Part shown: positions 29,454 to 38,897 of the stretch, piece after piece
Position numbering within the stretch: the stretch's first letter is position 1
How the letters are laid out: each line of letters opens with the position of its first letter
Assembly (NCBI GenBank): GCA_018715805.1
Contig: DVKX01000047.1
Span: 62,001-126,000 of the forward strand
From: Candidatus Faecousia intestinigallinarum
GTDB lineage: Bacteria; Bacillota; Clostridia; Oscillospirales; Oscillospiraceae
Reading direction: 5' to 3'
DNA length: 64,000 nucleotides
Notes under the pieces: model-generated
What the model was told of the DNA's origin: nothing
Database searches by the model: none
What the model saw: the letters and a program-made list of their open reading frames with translations, nothing else
Made by a program: the position numbers and the translations under genes

Positions 29454-29508
29454 AAGGTGCGGCTTTTCACCGCACCTTTATCTTATACCCTTTTTGCACA
29501 AAAGTCAA
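29454..29508 (-). promoter_or_regulatory. Promoter plus operator-like dyad for the sugar ABC operon
   Basis: Minus strand TTGACT-17 bp-TAAGAT; perfect 9-bp-arm dyad AAGGTGCGG-cttttca-CCGCACCTT overlapping the predicted start site. Confidence 0.65.
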
Positions 29509-29636
29509 GAGCGTTTCCCCAACTCCCTTATGTAGTTTTCCACAAATTTTAGGAATATTGCACAGTTGCATTCCGGCGCTTTTTCTGCTATTATGTATAT
29601 TATCTGATTGATTTCAGCAAATATGGGGGATAAACT

Positions 29637-30265
29637 ATGAAAAATCAAGACGATTTTACGGAATCTGGATTGCTATACTGGTGCGGAAAATTTCTTCACT
29701 GGTTGTCACGAATTTGCTCTGGATCTTGTGCTGCCTGCCGGTGATCACCGCGGGTGCCGCAACAAAGGCCATGTATGCCAATCTTTTCGCCCTGCGCGCC
29801 GGGGAACCCTGTTCTGCGGGCTGCTTTTTTCGCGCCTTTGCCAAGGACTTCCGGCGGGTCACCGGGTTATGGACGCTCCTTCTGGCGGCAGGGGCAGCGC
29901 TGGGCGTGGACTACTATATTATCGCCTATCTGGACTTTCCGGGGCGGATGGCGGTGATCGCCCTGATCTTCTTCCTGGCGTTCCTGCTGCTGTTCTTCTC
30001 CAGTCTGGCGCTGCCTATGCTCAGTCAATTCCCCATGTCCATCAAGGACGCGGTGGTAAACGGCGTGCTGCTCTGTCTGGCGCATCTGCCGAAAATGCTT
30101 CTGATCACCGCCATGAACCTGCTGCCTTGGGCGCTGCTGCTGATCTCCACCAAACTGTTCCTGATATTGGGCTTTGTATGGATTACCTGCGGCTTCGGCC
30201 TCATCGGGCTGTACAATATCCGCTTTCTGGAAAAAATTTTCGCGCCCTACCGGGAGCAGGTCTAA
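29637..30265 (+). pseudogene. YesL/DUF624 family membrane protein with apparent single-base frameshift near 29705-29708
   Basis: RBS-supported ATG 29637 frame gives MKNQDDFTESGLLYWCGKFLHWL; the -1 frame gives VTNLLWILCCLPVITAGAATKAMYANL...; joined they match YesL spacing. Confidence 0.65.
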
Positions 30266-30344
30266 ACTCCTCTCCGGCAGGACGGAAATCATCGGAGGAT
30301 CTGGCGAAAAGCCATTTCCCCCGGCCAGATTTCCAAGAAAGGGC

Positions 30345-30373
30345 TTGACATCCGTGGGAAAAAATGCTATAAT
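30345..30373 (+). promoter_or_regulatory. Consensus sigmaA promoter upstream of tRNA genes
   Basis: TTGACA-17 bp-TATAAT. Confidence 0.85.
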
Positions 30374-30408
30374 GCGGCTTGCGGTTAGGCATTTCGCCCA
30401 ACGCCCAC

Positions 30409-30485
30409 GGGCCTTTAGCTCAGTTGGTTAGAGCCTCCGGCTCATAACCGGATCGTCCCGGGTTCGAATCCCTGAAGGCCCACCA
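30409..30485 (+). tRNA. tRNA with CAT anticodon (Met-type)
   Basis: Cloverleaf GGGCCTT...CTCATAA...GGTTCGAATCC...AAGGCCC-A-CCA. Confidence 0.93.
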
Positions 30486-30527
30486 GCCATTTTAAGGCTT
30501 CCGCCTTTGGATATATAGAAAATATAT

Positions 30528-30603
<76 letters not shown>

Positions 30604-30606
30604 AAA

Positions 30607-30642
30607 AAGCACCGAGTTTCAGCGCGAAACTCGGTGCTTTTT
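30607..30642 (+). terminator. Terminator after tRNA-Trp
   Basis: AGCACCGAGTTT-cagcgcg-AAACTCGGTGCT-TTTT. Confidence 0.85.
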
Positions 30643-30698
30643 GAACTTTTAGGAACTTTTTCAAATCCTAGAAAATTAATTTGTCCGTTATTTGTCCG

Positions 30699-30788
30699 TT
30701 ACGCCTGTTTTTTCACGGGATTTAGGAGGTTGTCCATCATTTCAGCGGATGCGCAAGCGCTTTGGATTGCGTGGGCGTAAACCTTTGT
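30699..30788 (-). pseudogene. Relic of the C-terminus of a tyrosine recombinase/integrase
   Basis: Minus-strand translation TKVYAHAIQSACASAEMMDNLLNPVKKQA-stop; integrases commonly end with a YAHAI...A...A..L..ILNP-like tail. Confidence 0.6.
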
Positions 30789-31091
30789 TTACAATAGACG
30801 CTCCAAAGGGACAACAAAGAGGCCGCCCGATAAGTCGCCCTCATAGCAAGGATTGCAACAGCGGTGGAAATCAAAACGCAGGAGGAACACCAAAAGTTTA
30901 TTTCGGCGAATATCATGGGGATTCAGCTGGGCTGGCGGCTCAGATAAAATTCCAGCGGAATCCATAACTTGGAATACTACAGGGACGCGGAGATAATTAT
31001 GATTGATGCACTTCCCTAGGATGAAATCATGCATCCCGGCGATATGCCGGGTGCAGCAAAGCTTTGCCGCCTATCGCGCAGGCGGCGCGGT

Positions 31092-31874
31092 TCATTGTCC
31101 CAAGGGCACCTGCACCTCATAATTCCACTGCAGGATCCCCGACACCACTATGCGCTGCACTGTGAATCCCGGCTCCGCAGCGTAGTCCGCCCTTGCCATA
31201 TGCAGCAGCCGCTGCAATGTAGCCGCTCTGTTTTCCTCCGTACAGTCGGCGCAGAGGTACTTCCCCGCCGGCAGCACTTTCAGTCCGTCTATATCCACAT
31301 AGCGGATACACACGGCAAAGAGCCTGGACAGCCCATTTTCCGTATAGATGCCCGCCAAATCCTCAAAAGAGAACTGCTCCCGCAGCGACGGCGCTACCTT
31401 ATCATAAAAGTGGCTGAGATAATTCCAGAGGTTGTCCAGCGTGGGCGTTTCCAGAGTATCCGAAAGCAGAATGACGCGCGCGGGAAAATCCTTGGTGAAA
31501 GCGCCGCTGCGGTGCTGCTGACCCTGCAGCTTCTTTTCATAGTCCGCCTTTGCCGACTGGATCTTCGCCTTGCTGTATTGGAGCGCCGCGATCTTCTCAT
31601 CGGCCTTTCTTTCCGCCTGGGACAAAAAGGCGACAATCTTCTCCAGGTCGTCATAGGAAAGCACCTGGCGGATCTCCCGCAGCGGCAAATCCATCATCTG
31701 CAAGGCCTTCACTGTATTCAGCCGTACAATATCCTGCTCCGTATAATAGCGGTAATTTGTCCACGCATCCTTTTTGCTGGGCTTCACCAATCCGATCCGG
31801 TCATAATGGCGCAGCGTCTCGCTGGTCATATGCACGGCTTTTGCCGCTTCCCCCACGGAAAAAAATTTTTTCAT
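31092..31874 (-). CDS. MerR family transcriptional regulator with C-terminal effector-binding domain
   Basis: FFSVGEAAKAVHMTSETLRHYDRIGLVKPSKKDAWTNYRYYTEQDI winged-helix N-terminus. Confidence 0.9.
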   Translation of the reverse strand: MKKFFSVGEAAKAVHMTSETLRHYDRIGLVKPSKKDAWTNYRYYTEQDIVRLNTVKALQMMDLPLREIRQVLSYDDLEKIVAFLSQAERKADEKIAALQYSKAKIQSAKADYEKKLQGQQHRSGAFTKDFPARVILLSDTLETPTLDNLWNYLSHFYDKVAPSLREQFSFEDLAGIYTENGLSRLFAVCIRYVDIDGLKVLPAGKYLCADCTEENRAATLQRLLHMARADYAAEPGFTVQRIVVSGILQWNYEVQVPLGQ

Positions 31875-31890
31875 TTTTCCATTTCTCCTA

Positions 31891-31921
31891 TTGACTTTTG
31901 TGTTACACAAAGGATTATAAT
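31891..31921 (+). promoter_or_regulatory. MerR-type promoter/operator driving the DUF4097 lipoprotein gene
   Basis: TTGACT-19 bp-TATAAT with dyad TTTGTGT-t-ACACAAA inside the spacer. Confidence 0.75.
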
Positions 31922-31982
31922 GCATTTTAGCATAAAGCGCCGCGAAAATCAATCGCGGACAGAATGATCAGGAGGACTGAAT

Positions 31983-32645
31983 ATGAAAAAAATAATGGCG
32001 CTTGTTTTGTGCATCGTCTTTGTGGTTTCCCTTATGGCAGGCTGCTCCAGCAGCGGCGAAGCGTTCTCGCAGCGAGCGTATACAGCGGACGGCGCACAGA
32101 TCCGCGGGATCCATATGGACGTGCGGGATCGGGAGATCACCGTTTCCCCATCCCCGGACGATCAAATCCATCTCGTTTATTTTGAGAACAGCAAAGAGTA
32201 CTATGACATTTCGGTTTCCGCCGACAAGGTGCTGACCATCACCAGCGAGAGCAGCAAGGAGTGGACAGATTTCATCGGCGGCAAGCCTGCGGCGGAGGAT
32301 CGGAAAATATCGCTGCAGATACCCGACGCACTGATTGGATATCTGATTCTGTCCACCACCAACGAAGACATCACCCTCTCCGCACTGCGTATTGAAGACA
32401 CCGTTTCCCTTTCTGCCAACGGAGGAAATATTATCTTTGATACGCTGGACGTGGGAAAAGCGCTTGCCCTCACCGCGAAAAACGGAAATATATCCGGTAC
32501 GGTGGCTGGCAGCTACGACGACTTCTCCATTGTCACGGAGATCAAAAAGGGCGAGAGCAATTTGCCCGAGAAGAAAGAAAACGGCGAGAAAACCCTGACC
32601 GTTTCCTGCAATAACGGAGATGTGGACATTGCCATCGGCCAATAA
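31983..32645 (+). CDS. DUF4097 beta-repeat lipoprotein
   Basis: Lipobox SLMAGCSS; DUF4097-like repeats (LILSTTNEDITLSALRIEDTVSLSANGGNIIFDTLD). Confidence 0.8.
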   Translation: MKKIMALVLCIVFVVSLMAGCSSSGEAFSQRAYTADGAQIRGIHMDVRDREITVSPSPDDQIHLVYFENSKEYYDISVSADKVLTITSESSKEWTDFIGGKPAAEDRKISLQIPDALIGYLILSTTNEDITLSALRIEDTVSLSANGGNIIFDTLDVGKALALTAKNGNISGTVAGSYDDFSIVTEIKKGESNLPEKKENGEKTLTVSCNNGDVDIAIGQ

Positions 32646-32660
32646 AGCGCCCCTATAGAA

Positions 32661-32699
32661 AAATGCCGGCAGAAGCGCGCAAGGCTTCTGCCGGCATTT
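32661..32699. terminator. Bidirectional terminator
   Basis: AAATGCCGGCAGAAGC...GCTTCTGCCGGCATTT between convergent genes. Confidence 0.85.
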
Positions 32700-32702
32700 T
32701 CT

Positions 32703-34082
32703 TTATGGAATCTCTATTTGTTCCAAAGCGCGCGCCAGGAGGGAAAGCTGCTCCGGCTGGAGGCCGGAGTAATTCACCACCAGGCAATGCCGGTCGCTTT
32801 CCGGAGCCTGACCATGGTAGAAGCTGCTCAGCGCCCGCACCCGGACGCCCGCCGCCTCCCACCGGGCGCACAGCGCCGCATCCTCCTCCCGGGTATCCAC
32901 CCGCAGCAGGAAGTGCAGTCCCGCATCCTGCTCCCGGACGGCAAACCGCCCGGCATGGGGACAATTCTTCAGTGTGGCAAGGATCTGGTTCCGCCGGGTC
33001 TTATAGATCTTGCGCATACGGTTCAGATGCTTTTCAAAATATCCCTCTCCCAGGAAACGCGCCAGGGTATACTGCTCGAAGCTGGGTACCGTGCCGCTGT
33101 AAAACCCCAGCTCCCGCTGGAATTTTTCCATCAGCCCTCCGGGCAGCACCAGATAACTGATGCGGATGGAGGGCGCCAGGGTCTTGGAAAAGGTATTCAT
33201 GTAGATGACCCGCCCCGCATCATCCAGGCTGGCCATGGCGGGCATGGGATGGGCGGCAAAGCGGAACTCGCTGTCATAGTCGTCCTCAATGATATAGCGC
33301 TCCGGCGCTTCCTTTGCCCAGGCCAGCAGCGCCAGACGGCGGTGCATCGGCGTAATAATGCCTGTGGGAAAATGATGGGAAGGGGAAATGTGCAGCACCT
33401 GAACGCCCTTCAGCCCCTCCGGCGCCACTCCCTGGCCGTCCATGCCCGCATGAACGCAGGGCACAGCATTGGCGGCATAGATTCTGTGGATCTTACCGTA
33501 GCCCGGCTCCTCCAACGCATAGGTCTTATCCCTGCCCAGCAGCTGGATCAGCAGATTGTACAGGAAGTCCGTACCCGCGCCGATCAGGATATGCTCCGGC
33601 TCCACATGCAGCCCCCGAAACTGGGACAAATGCGCGGCGATGGCCTGCCGCAGCTCCCATACGCCCTGATTGGGCATGGGCTGGAGCAGGCGCTCCCCCA
33701 TATCCAGCAAGGTCTGCCGCTGCAGCCGGCTCCACACGGAGAATGGAAATCCGTCCGGCGCCTGCCCTGTCAAATCGATCAGCGGCGCCCGCGCCTCCGG
33801 CGCAGGATGGACAGGGGACGGAACCGACCGCCGCCGGACATCCACCGCCTCTACAAAATATCCCCGCCGCCGCTCGGCGCGCACATAGCCCTCTGCCAGA
33901 AGCTGGCCGTAAGCGGCCTCCACAGTGATCTTGCTCACCTCCAGATGGGCGGCAAAGCTGCGCTGGGAGGGCAGCTTCTGCCCCGGCGGCAGCGTCCCTG
34001 ACAGAATATCCTCCCGGATACAGCGGTACAACGCTTCATACAGCGGCATACCGGGGGCTTTTTTCAGGGTATAGGTAAGCAT
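32703..34082 (-). CDS. MocR/PdxR-like GntR-HTH aminotransferase-type regulator
   Basis: GntR wHTH (REDILSGTLPPGQKLPSQRSFAAHLEVSKITVEAAYGQL) plus PLP aminotransferase domain (SPSHHFPTGIITP, EDDYDSEFR). Confidence 0.9.
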   Translation of the reverse strand: MLTYTLKKAPGMPLYEALYRCIREDILSGTLPPGQKLPSQRSFAAHLEVSKITVEAAYGQLLAEGYVRAERRRGYFVEAVDVRRRSVPSPVHPAPEARAPLIDLTGQAPDGFPFSVWSRLQRQTLLDMGERLLQPMPNQGVWELRQAIAAHLSQFRGLHVEPEHILIGAGTDFLYNLLIQLLGRDKTYALEEPGYGKIHRIYAANAVPCVHAGMDGQGVAPEGLKGVQVLHISPSHHFPTGIITPMHRRLALLAWAKEAPERYIIEDDYDSEFRFAAHPMPAMASLDDAGRVIYMNTFSKTLAPSIRISYLVLPGGLMEKFQRELGFYSGTVPSFEQYTLARFLGEGYFEKHLNRMRKIYKTRRNQILATLKNCPHAGRFAVREQDAGLHFLLRVDTREEDAALCARWEAAGVRVRALSSFYHGQAPESDRHCLVVNYSGLQPEQLSLLARALEQIEIP

Positions 34083-34083
34083 T

Positions 34084-36570
34084 TTACTTCCTCCACCAGG
34101 CAAAGTTCCGCCCCAGCTCCTGGGCGTCCCGGAGGATGCGCCGGGGATACTGCCGCAGGAAAACCCAGAGGCTCCCGTCCCGGATTCCCAGAACCACACG
34201 ATCCCCCCAGTCGAAGACGCGCTGCAAGGCAAAGAATACTGTGGGCGTCATAATCAGCAGCGCCACCATCACCAGCACCACAGAACTGCTCCACACTTGC
34301 AGCTCAAACAGCCATCCCAGCACGGTAAAGCACCCTGCCAGCCCCAAGGCCATCAGCCACCACAGCAGCTTGCGGAAAAAGTCGAAGGGCTTACATACCT
34401 GAAACAGCACCAGCAGTCCTACAATGCTGAGGATCGCCGCGCATACTGCGGAAACCTGCTCCTGGGGCAGATGGAATGTGGCGCGGAAATTCTGCGCCAT
34501 AAGCACCACAAAAATATTGGTAAGTCCCCCCGGAAACGCCCGCCGGAGCACCGTGGGCAGAAAGCGCCCGGAAACCCGCTCGTAATTCGGCTCCATCGCC
34601 AGGAAGAAAGAAGGCACGCCGATGGTCAGGCTGGAGATCACCGTCAGGTGCAGGGGGATCAGCGGATACGGCCAGGCGGTGAAAATAGACAGCAGAGAAA
34701 GTCCCAGGGAGAAAATATTCTTCACCAGGAACAGCGTAGCCGCCCGCTGGATATTGTTGATAACCCTTCTGCCCTCTCCCACGATGCCGGGCATGGCGGA
34801 AAAATCGGAATCCAGCAGCACCAGCCGCGCCACCTGGCTGGCAGCCTGGGCGCCGGAGGCCATGGCGATGCCGCAGTCCGACTGCTTCATGGCCAATACA
34901 TCGTTCACGCCGTCGCCGGTCATGGCCACAGTGTGCCCCAGCTTCTTCAACGCCAGGATCAGGGACTTCTTTTTGTCCGGCGTCACCCGGCCAAAGACCG
35001 TATAGCGCTCCGCCGCCTGCAGGAAATCCTCCTCCGTTTCCAGCTCCGCCGCGTCGATGTAGCGTTCCGATCCCGGGATCCCCGCCCGCAGCGCCACATC
35101 GGATACCGTGGCAGGATTATCGCCGGAGATAACCTTGACGGTAACGCCCTGCCGGGCGAAATAACGAAATGTTTCCGGCGCTTCCGGACGGATGCGGTTG
35201 GTGAGCAGGATCAGCACCAGGGGAGTGAGCTTTGCTTCCTCCAACTGGCCGGGCTGGGGATCGCCGTCGTATTTTGCCGCCAGCAGTACCCGGTAGCCCG
35301 TTTTGACCCATGGCTCCGCCTGCTCCCGGATCTCCGCATACCGGCCTCCCAGGATAAATTCCGGCGCGCCCACCAGATACGCGCCCTTGTCCGCGAATAC
35401 GCCGCCCGTCCATTTGGCGGCAGAGGTGAAGGGAATCCGGCGGGTACATTCCCAGGTATTTTCTCCGGAAAACAGCTCTTTCAACGCCCGAGCGGTATCA
35501 TTTTCCGGCTCCTCCCCGCCGTACAAAGCGGTGAGCGCCGCTTCCAGCTCCTCCGGGGGATCCTGGGTCAGGGGGAGAATATTCTCCACCTCCATTTTCG
35601 GTTCGGTGATGGTGCCGGTCTTGTCCACGCACAGCACATCCACCCGTGCCAGAGTCTCGATACAGTTCATATCCTGCACCAGCACCCGGTCTCGGGTCAG
35701 CTTCAGGGCAGAGGCCGCCATGGCAACGCTGGTAAGCAGATACAGCCCCTCCGGGATCATGCCCACCAGAGCGGCCACCGTATGCTCTACGCTGTCCGTC
35801 AGCGGGAGCTTCAGATGCTGAAACTCCTGCCAGAAGAGAATCAAGCCGATGGGTACCAGCGCCACGCCCACCGCCCGGATGAGCCTGTCCAGGGAGCGCA
35901 TCATCTCCGACTTGGCCGCCGCCGGATTGGCCTTGGCCTCGGCGGCCAGCCTGGCCGCAAAGGAATCCCCGCCTACGGCCGTAAGCTGCGCCCGCCCCCG
36001 GCCTGCCACCACGAAGCTGCCGGATTTCAGCTCCGCTCCGGGGCGCTTAACGACGGCGTCCGCTTCGCCGGTAATCAGGGATTCATTCACCTGCAATTCC
36101 CCTGTACGGAGGACGGCGTCCGCGCAGATCTGATCTCCTGGGGCAAACTCCACAATATCGTCCCGCACCAGCAAATCGCTGCGCACCCGGATCATCTGCC
36201 CATCCCGGAGGGTGGGCACTACCTGAGCCGCCACCAGCGCCAGCTTATCCACCGCACGCTTCGCCCGGATCTCTTGAAAGCAGCCGATGACGGTGTTTAC
36301 AATCACCACCACCAGAAACGTCATATTCAAAATGCCGGAGCCTGCCAAGGCCAGCACCGCCGCCAGCACCAGAAACACCAGGTTGAAGAAGGTGAGGCAG
36401 TTATGGAGAATAATTTCACTCTCCGTGCGGCCGGCGCCCTCCGGCGCGGCGTTGCCCCAGCCGGAGGCCAGGCGCAGCTGCGCCTCCTGGGAGGTAAGCC
36501 CCACATTGGGGTCAGCCTGTACCGGCGGCACCTCCAGGCGTTGAACGGGCATTGTTGTTCTCTTTTTCAT
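34084..36570 (-). CDS. Cation-translocating P-type ATPase
   Basis: DKTGTITEPK, TGEADAV, TGDGVNDVLAMKQSDCGIAM. Confidence 0.92.
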   Translation of the reverse strand: MKKRTTMPVQRLEVPPVQADPNVGLTSQEAQLRLASGWGNAAPEGAGRTESEIILHNCLTFFNLVFLVLAAVLALAGSGILNMTFLVVVIVNTVIGCFQEIRAKRAVDKLALVAAQVVPTLRDGQMIRVRSDLLVRDDIVEFAPGDQICADAVLRTGELQVNESLITGEADAVVKRPGAELKSGSFVVAGRGRAQLTAVGGDSFAARLAAEAKANPAAAKSEMMRSLDRLIRAVGVALVPIGLILFWQEFQHLKLPLTDSVEHTVAALVGMIPEGLYLLTSVAMAASALKLTRDRVLVQDMNCIETLARVDVLCVDKTGTITEPKMEVENILPLTQDPPEELEAALTALYGGEEPENDTARALKELFSGENTWECTRRIPFTSAAKWTGGVFADKGAYLVGAPEFILGGRYAEIREQAEPWVKTGYRVLLAAKYDGDPQPGQLEEAKLTPLVLILLTNRIRPEAPETFRYFARQGVTVKVISGDNPATVSDVALRAGIPGSERYIDAAELETEEDFLQAAERYTVFGRVTPDKKKSLILALKKLGHTVAMTGDGVNDVLAMKQSDCGIAMASGAQAASQVARLVLLDSDFSAMPGIVGEGRRVINNIQRAATLFLVKNIFSLGLSLLSIFTAWPYPLIPLHLTVISSLTIGVPSFFLAMEPNYERVSGRFLPTVLRRAFPGGLTNIFVVLMAQNFRATFHLPQEQVSAVCAAILSIVGLLVLFQVCKPFDFFRKLLWWLMALGLAGCFTVLGWLFELQVWSSSVVLVMVALLIMTPTVFFALQRVFDWGDRVVLGIRDGSLWVFLRQYPRRILRDAQELGRNFAWWRK

Positions 36571-36590
36571 GGCGATCCCTCTTTCGTCTG

Positions 36591-37283
36591 TCAGTGCGCC
36601 GGCGGCGCGTCCCGCCGGGGAAATCCGTTCTCCCGGTCATAAATGGCGGTAAGGCTGCCGTCTTTCACAATAATATGGGCTTCCGCTCCAATAAAGTGGT
36701 TGCTTACCCCCAGGGGAAAGCCGCAGGTGAGGACGGCGTCCGTCAATGGGTATTGCAGCCCCCGAAGGGTCACGCCCCGCGCCTCGCGTCCCAGGCAGAA
36801 CAGGGAAAGAATCCCTTTTGCCTCCTGCGGAAAGGAGATGGCGCTGTTTTCCACCACCGTGGCCATCTGCGTCAGCCCCACCAGGCATCCCACAGCCCCA
36901 TGGTCGGACAAAAACTGCAGGCTCTGGAGATTGGCCACCGTGTGATCCAGCCGCGGACCGTCCAGCGCCCCATAGAGCACAAAACGGCGACAGCCCCGCT
37001 CCAGTCCATGCCGGATGGCCAGCATGGCGTCGGTGTCGTCCTTCTCCACCGGAAACACTGCGGCGCCCTTGGGGGTATACCCCAGGGAATCAAAATCCCC
37101 CAGCACTACATCCGGGACAATCCCCAGCCTTTCCATATGGCGCGCGCCGCCGTCCGCCGCAATCACCAGGTCGCCGGATCCGATCGGCTCCGCCAGGCGG
37201 TCAAATCCCCCGGCGCAGAAGATCACACAGGTGTCCAAAGCACGCTCCCTCCCCAAAAACGATTTGAAAAAATTATACCACAC
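36591..37283 (-). CDS. thiN: Thiamine diphosphokinase (start may be TTG 37235)
   Basis: VIAADGGARHMERLGIVPDVVLGDFDSLG, DDTDAMLAIRHGLERG, GALDGPRLDHTVANLQSL. Confidence 0.9.
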   Translation of the reverse strand: MWYNFFKSFLGRERALDTCVIFCAGGFDRLAEPIGSGDLVIAADGGARHMERLGIVPDVVLGDFDSLGYTPKGAAVFPVEKDDTDAMLAIRHGLERGCRRFVLYGALDGPRLDHTVANLQSLQFLSDHGAVGCLVGLTQMATVVENSAISFPQEAKGILSLFCLGREARGVTLRGLQYPLTDAVLTCGFPLGVSNHFIGAEAHIIVKDGSLTAIYDRENGFPRRDAPPAH

Positions 37284-37718
37284 GGCCGAAAAAAACGAAA
37301 CCGGTCAGAGATTAATTTTTCCTTAATTTTGCGGCAGTTTTTCCGAACAGCGCCGGAAGAAAATCCAAAAACAGCGCGCAGCGGAAAATTTCACCGGCCG
37401 CGCCCGGGTTTATAAAAAGTATTATGTAACCTTATCGATTTTGGGAAAAGCGGCGGCAAAAATTAGAAGTTCGCCGGCTGCTGCGGCATATAGTCCGGTA
37501 ATCCAAAAGATTTCCCCCTGCAGCCTGTGGAAAAAACTGTGGATAGTGTGGAAAACTCCTGTGGAAAAATTCGCCCATAACCCGCAAATTACGCGCTTAT
37601 GTAAACCAAATTTCCGACAGTCTTTCCCAAAAAAATCCCCGGCGGCAAAAGCCGCCGGGGAAAACGCTGGGAGACGAACCGCATTCGCCGCCTGCGCGCC
37701 GCCTGGAGAGCAGGCGGT

Positions 37719-38897
37719 TTACTCCATATTAAACGCCACCGGGTCGAAGGTGATGACGGCGTAATAAATTCCGCCCCGGCGGGCGGCCATCCCCGCCTCC
37801 ACCGCGCCGCGAATTTCTTTCTCCCGTCCTGATAAGTCGCTGGGCAGCGCCACGTCAAAAATCAGATTGGTATGTCCGTTTCCCGCCACCATACGGAAGT
37901 CGTGGATATGCAGCCGGGCGTCCATTTCCTGCAAAATCTCCGTCACCTGTCGGCGGCAGGTATCCACCACTGGATCGTCCACTACCACCGGGTCATAATG
38001 GATTACCAGATGGACATTGTGCTTTTCCAGGCAGGCGCGCTCCAGATTGTCGATGATCTCGTGGCACGCCATGGGGTCTTCCCGCCGATCCATCTCCACA
38101 TGGAGGCTGCCAAAGCGCTGACCAGGGCCGTAATCGTGCACCATCAGGTCATGATAGCCCAGCACCTTGGGATGGCTGCGCACCGTCTCCACAATCAAAT
38201 CCCGCAGCTCCGGGCTGGCAGCCTCCCCCAGCAGGGGACTGATGGTCTCCCGCGCCAGCGTCCAGCCGCTGTACAGGATGAACAGCGCCACCACCAGACC
38301 CATCACTCCGTCGATCTGCCAGCTGCTCAGCGCCTCCACCACCCCGGCAAACAGCACGGCGGCAGTGGAAATGGCGTCGTTGCGGCTGTCGGCGGCGGTG
38401 GCCAGCAGCGCCTGGGATTGGATATGCCTGCCCAGATAGCGATTGAATAGGTACATCCACAGCTTTACGGCAATGGAAGCCAGCAGCACCACCGCCACAG
38501 GAACAGAAAAAACCACCGGAGCGGGGTTAAGGATCTTTTCCAGGGAGGTGCGCGCCAGCTCAAAGCCAATAACGACGATCATGGCGGCCACGGCCAGACC
38601 GGACAGGTACTCAAACCTGGCGTGGCCATAGGGGTGATCCTCGTCCGCCGGCCGCTCCGCCAGCTTGAAGCCCGCCAGCGTAACGATGGAGCTGGAAGCG
38701 TCGGAGAGGTTGTTCATAGCGTCGGCCGTGATGGCAACAGAGCCGGACAAGGTGCCCACTAGCAGCTTCCCCGCGAAAAGCAGCAGGTTGCACACAATGC
38801 CCACAATGCCGGAGAGCTTGCCGACCCGTCCCCGTACAGCGGGGGCGTCAGCCGCCTGCGCGTCGGGCACGAACAGGCGCAGAAGCAATTTTGTCAT
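37719..38897 (-). CDS. Cation diffusion facilitator family transporter
   Basis: SVAITADAMNNLSDASSSIVTLAGFKLAERPADEDHPYGHARFEY. Confidence 0.92.
   Translation of the reverse strand: MTKLLLRLFVPDAQAADAPAVRGRVGKLSGIVGIVCNLLLFAGKLLVGTLSGSVAITADAMNNLSDASSSIVTLAGFKLAERPADEDHPYGHARFEYLSGLAVAAMIVVIGFELARTSLEKILNPAPVVFSVPVAVVLLASIAVKLWMYLFNRYLGRHIQSQALLATAADSRNDAISTAAVLFAGVVEALSSWQIDGVMGLVVALFILYSGWTLARETISPLLGEAASPELRDLIVETVRSHPKVLGYHDLMVHDYGPGQRFGSLHVEMDRREDPMACHEIIDNLERACLEKHNVHLVIHYDPVVVDDPVVDTCRRQVTEILQEMDARLHIHDFRMVAGNGHTNLIFDVALPSDLSGREKEIRGAVEAGMAARRGGIYYAVITFDPVAFNME

Noticed and set aside
29681-29742. Programmed -1 ribosomal frameshift in the DUF624 gene
   Set aside because: The sequence ggaaaatttctt does not place an X-XXY-YYZ heptamer in the required frame, so mutation or sequencing error is more likely.
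34297-36642. 781-aa plus-strand ORF
   Set aside because: Antisense to the P-type ATPase; composition artefact.
37526-37568. Chromosomal origin (oriC)
   Set aside because: Only DnaA-box-like repeats; no dnaA, dnaN, rpmH or typical AT-rich unwinding element nearby.
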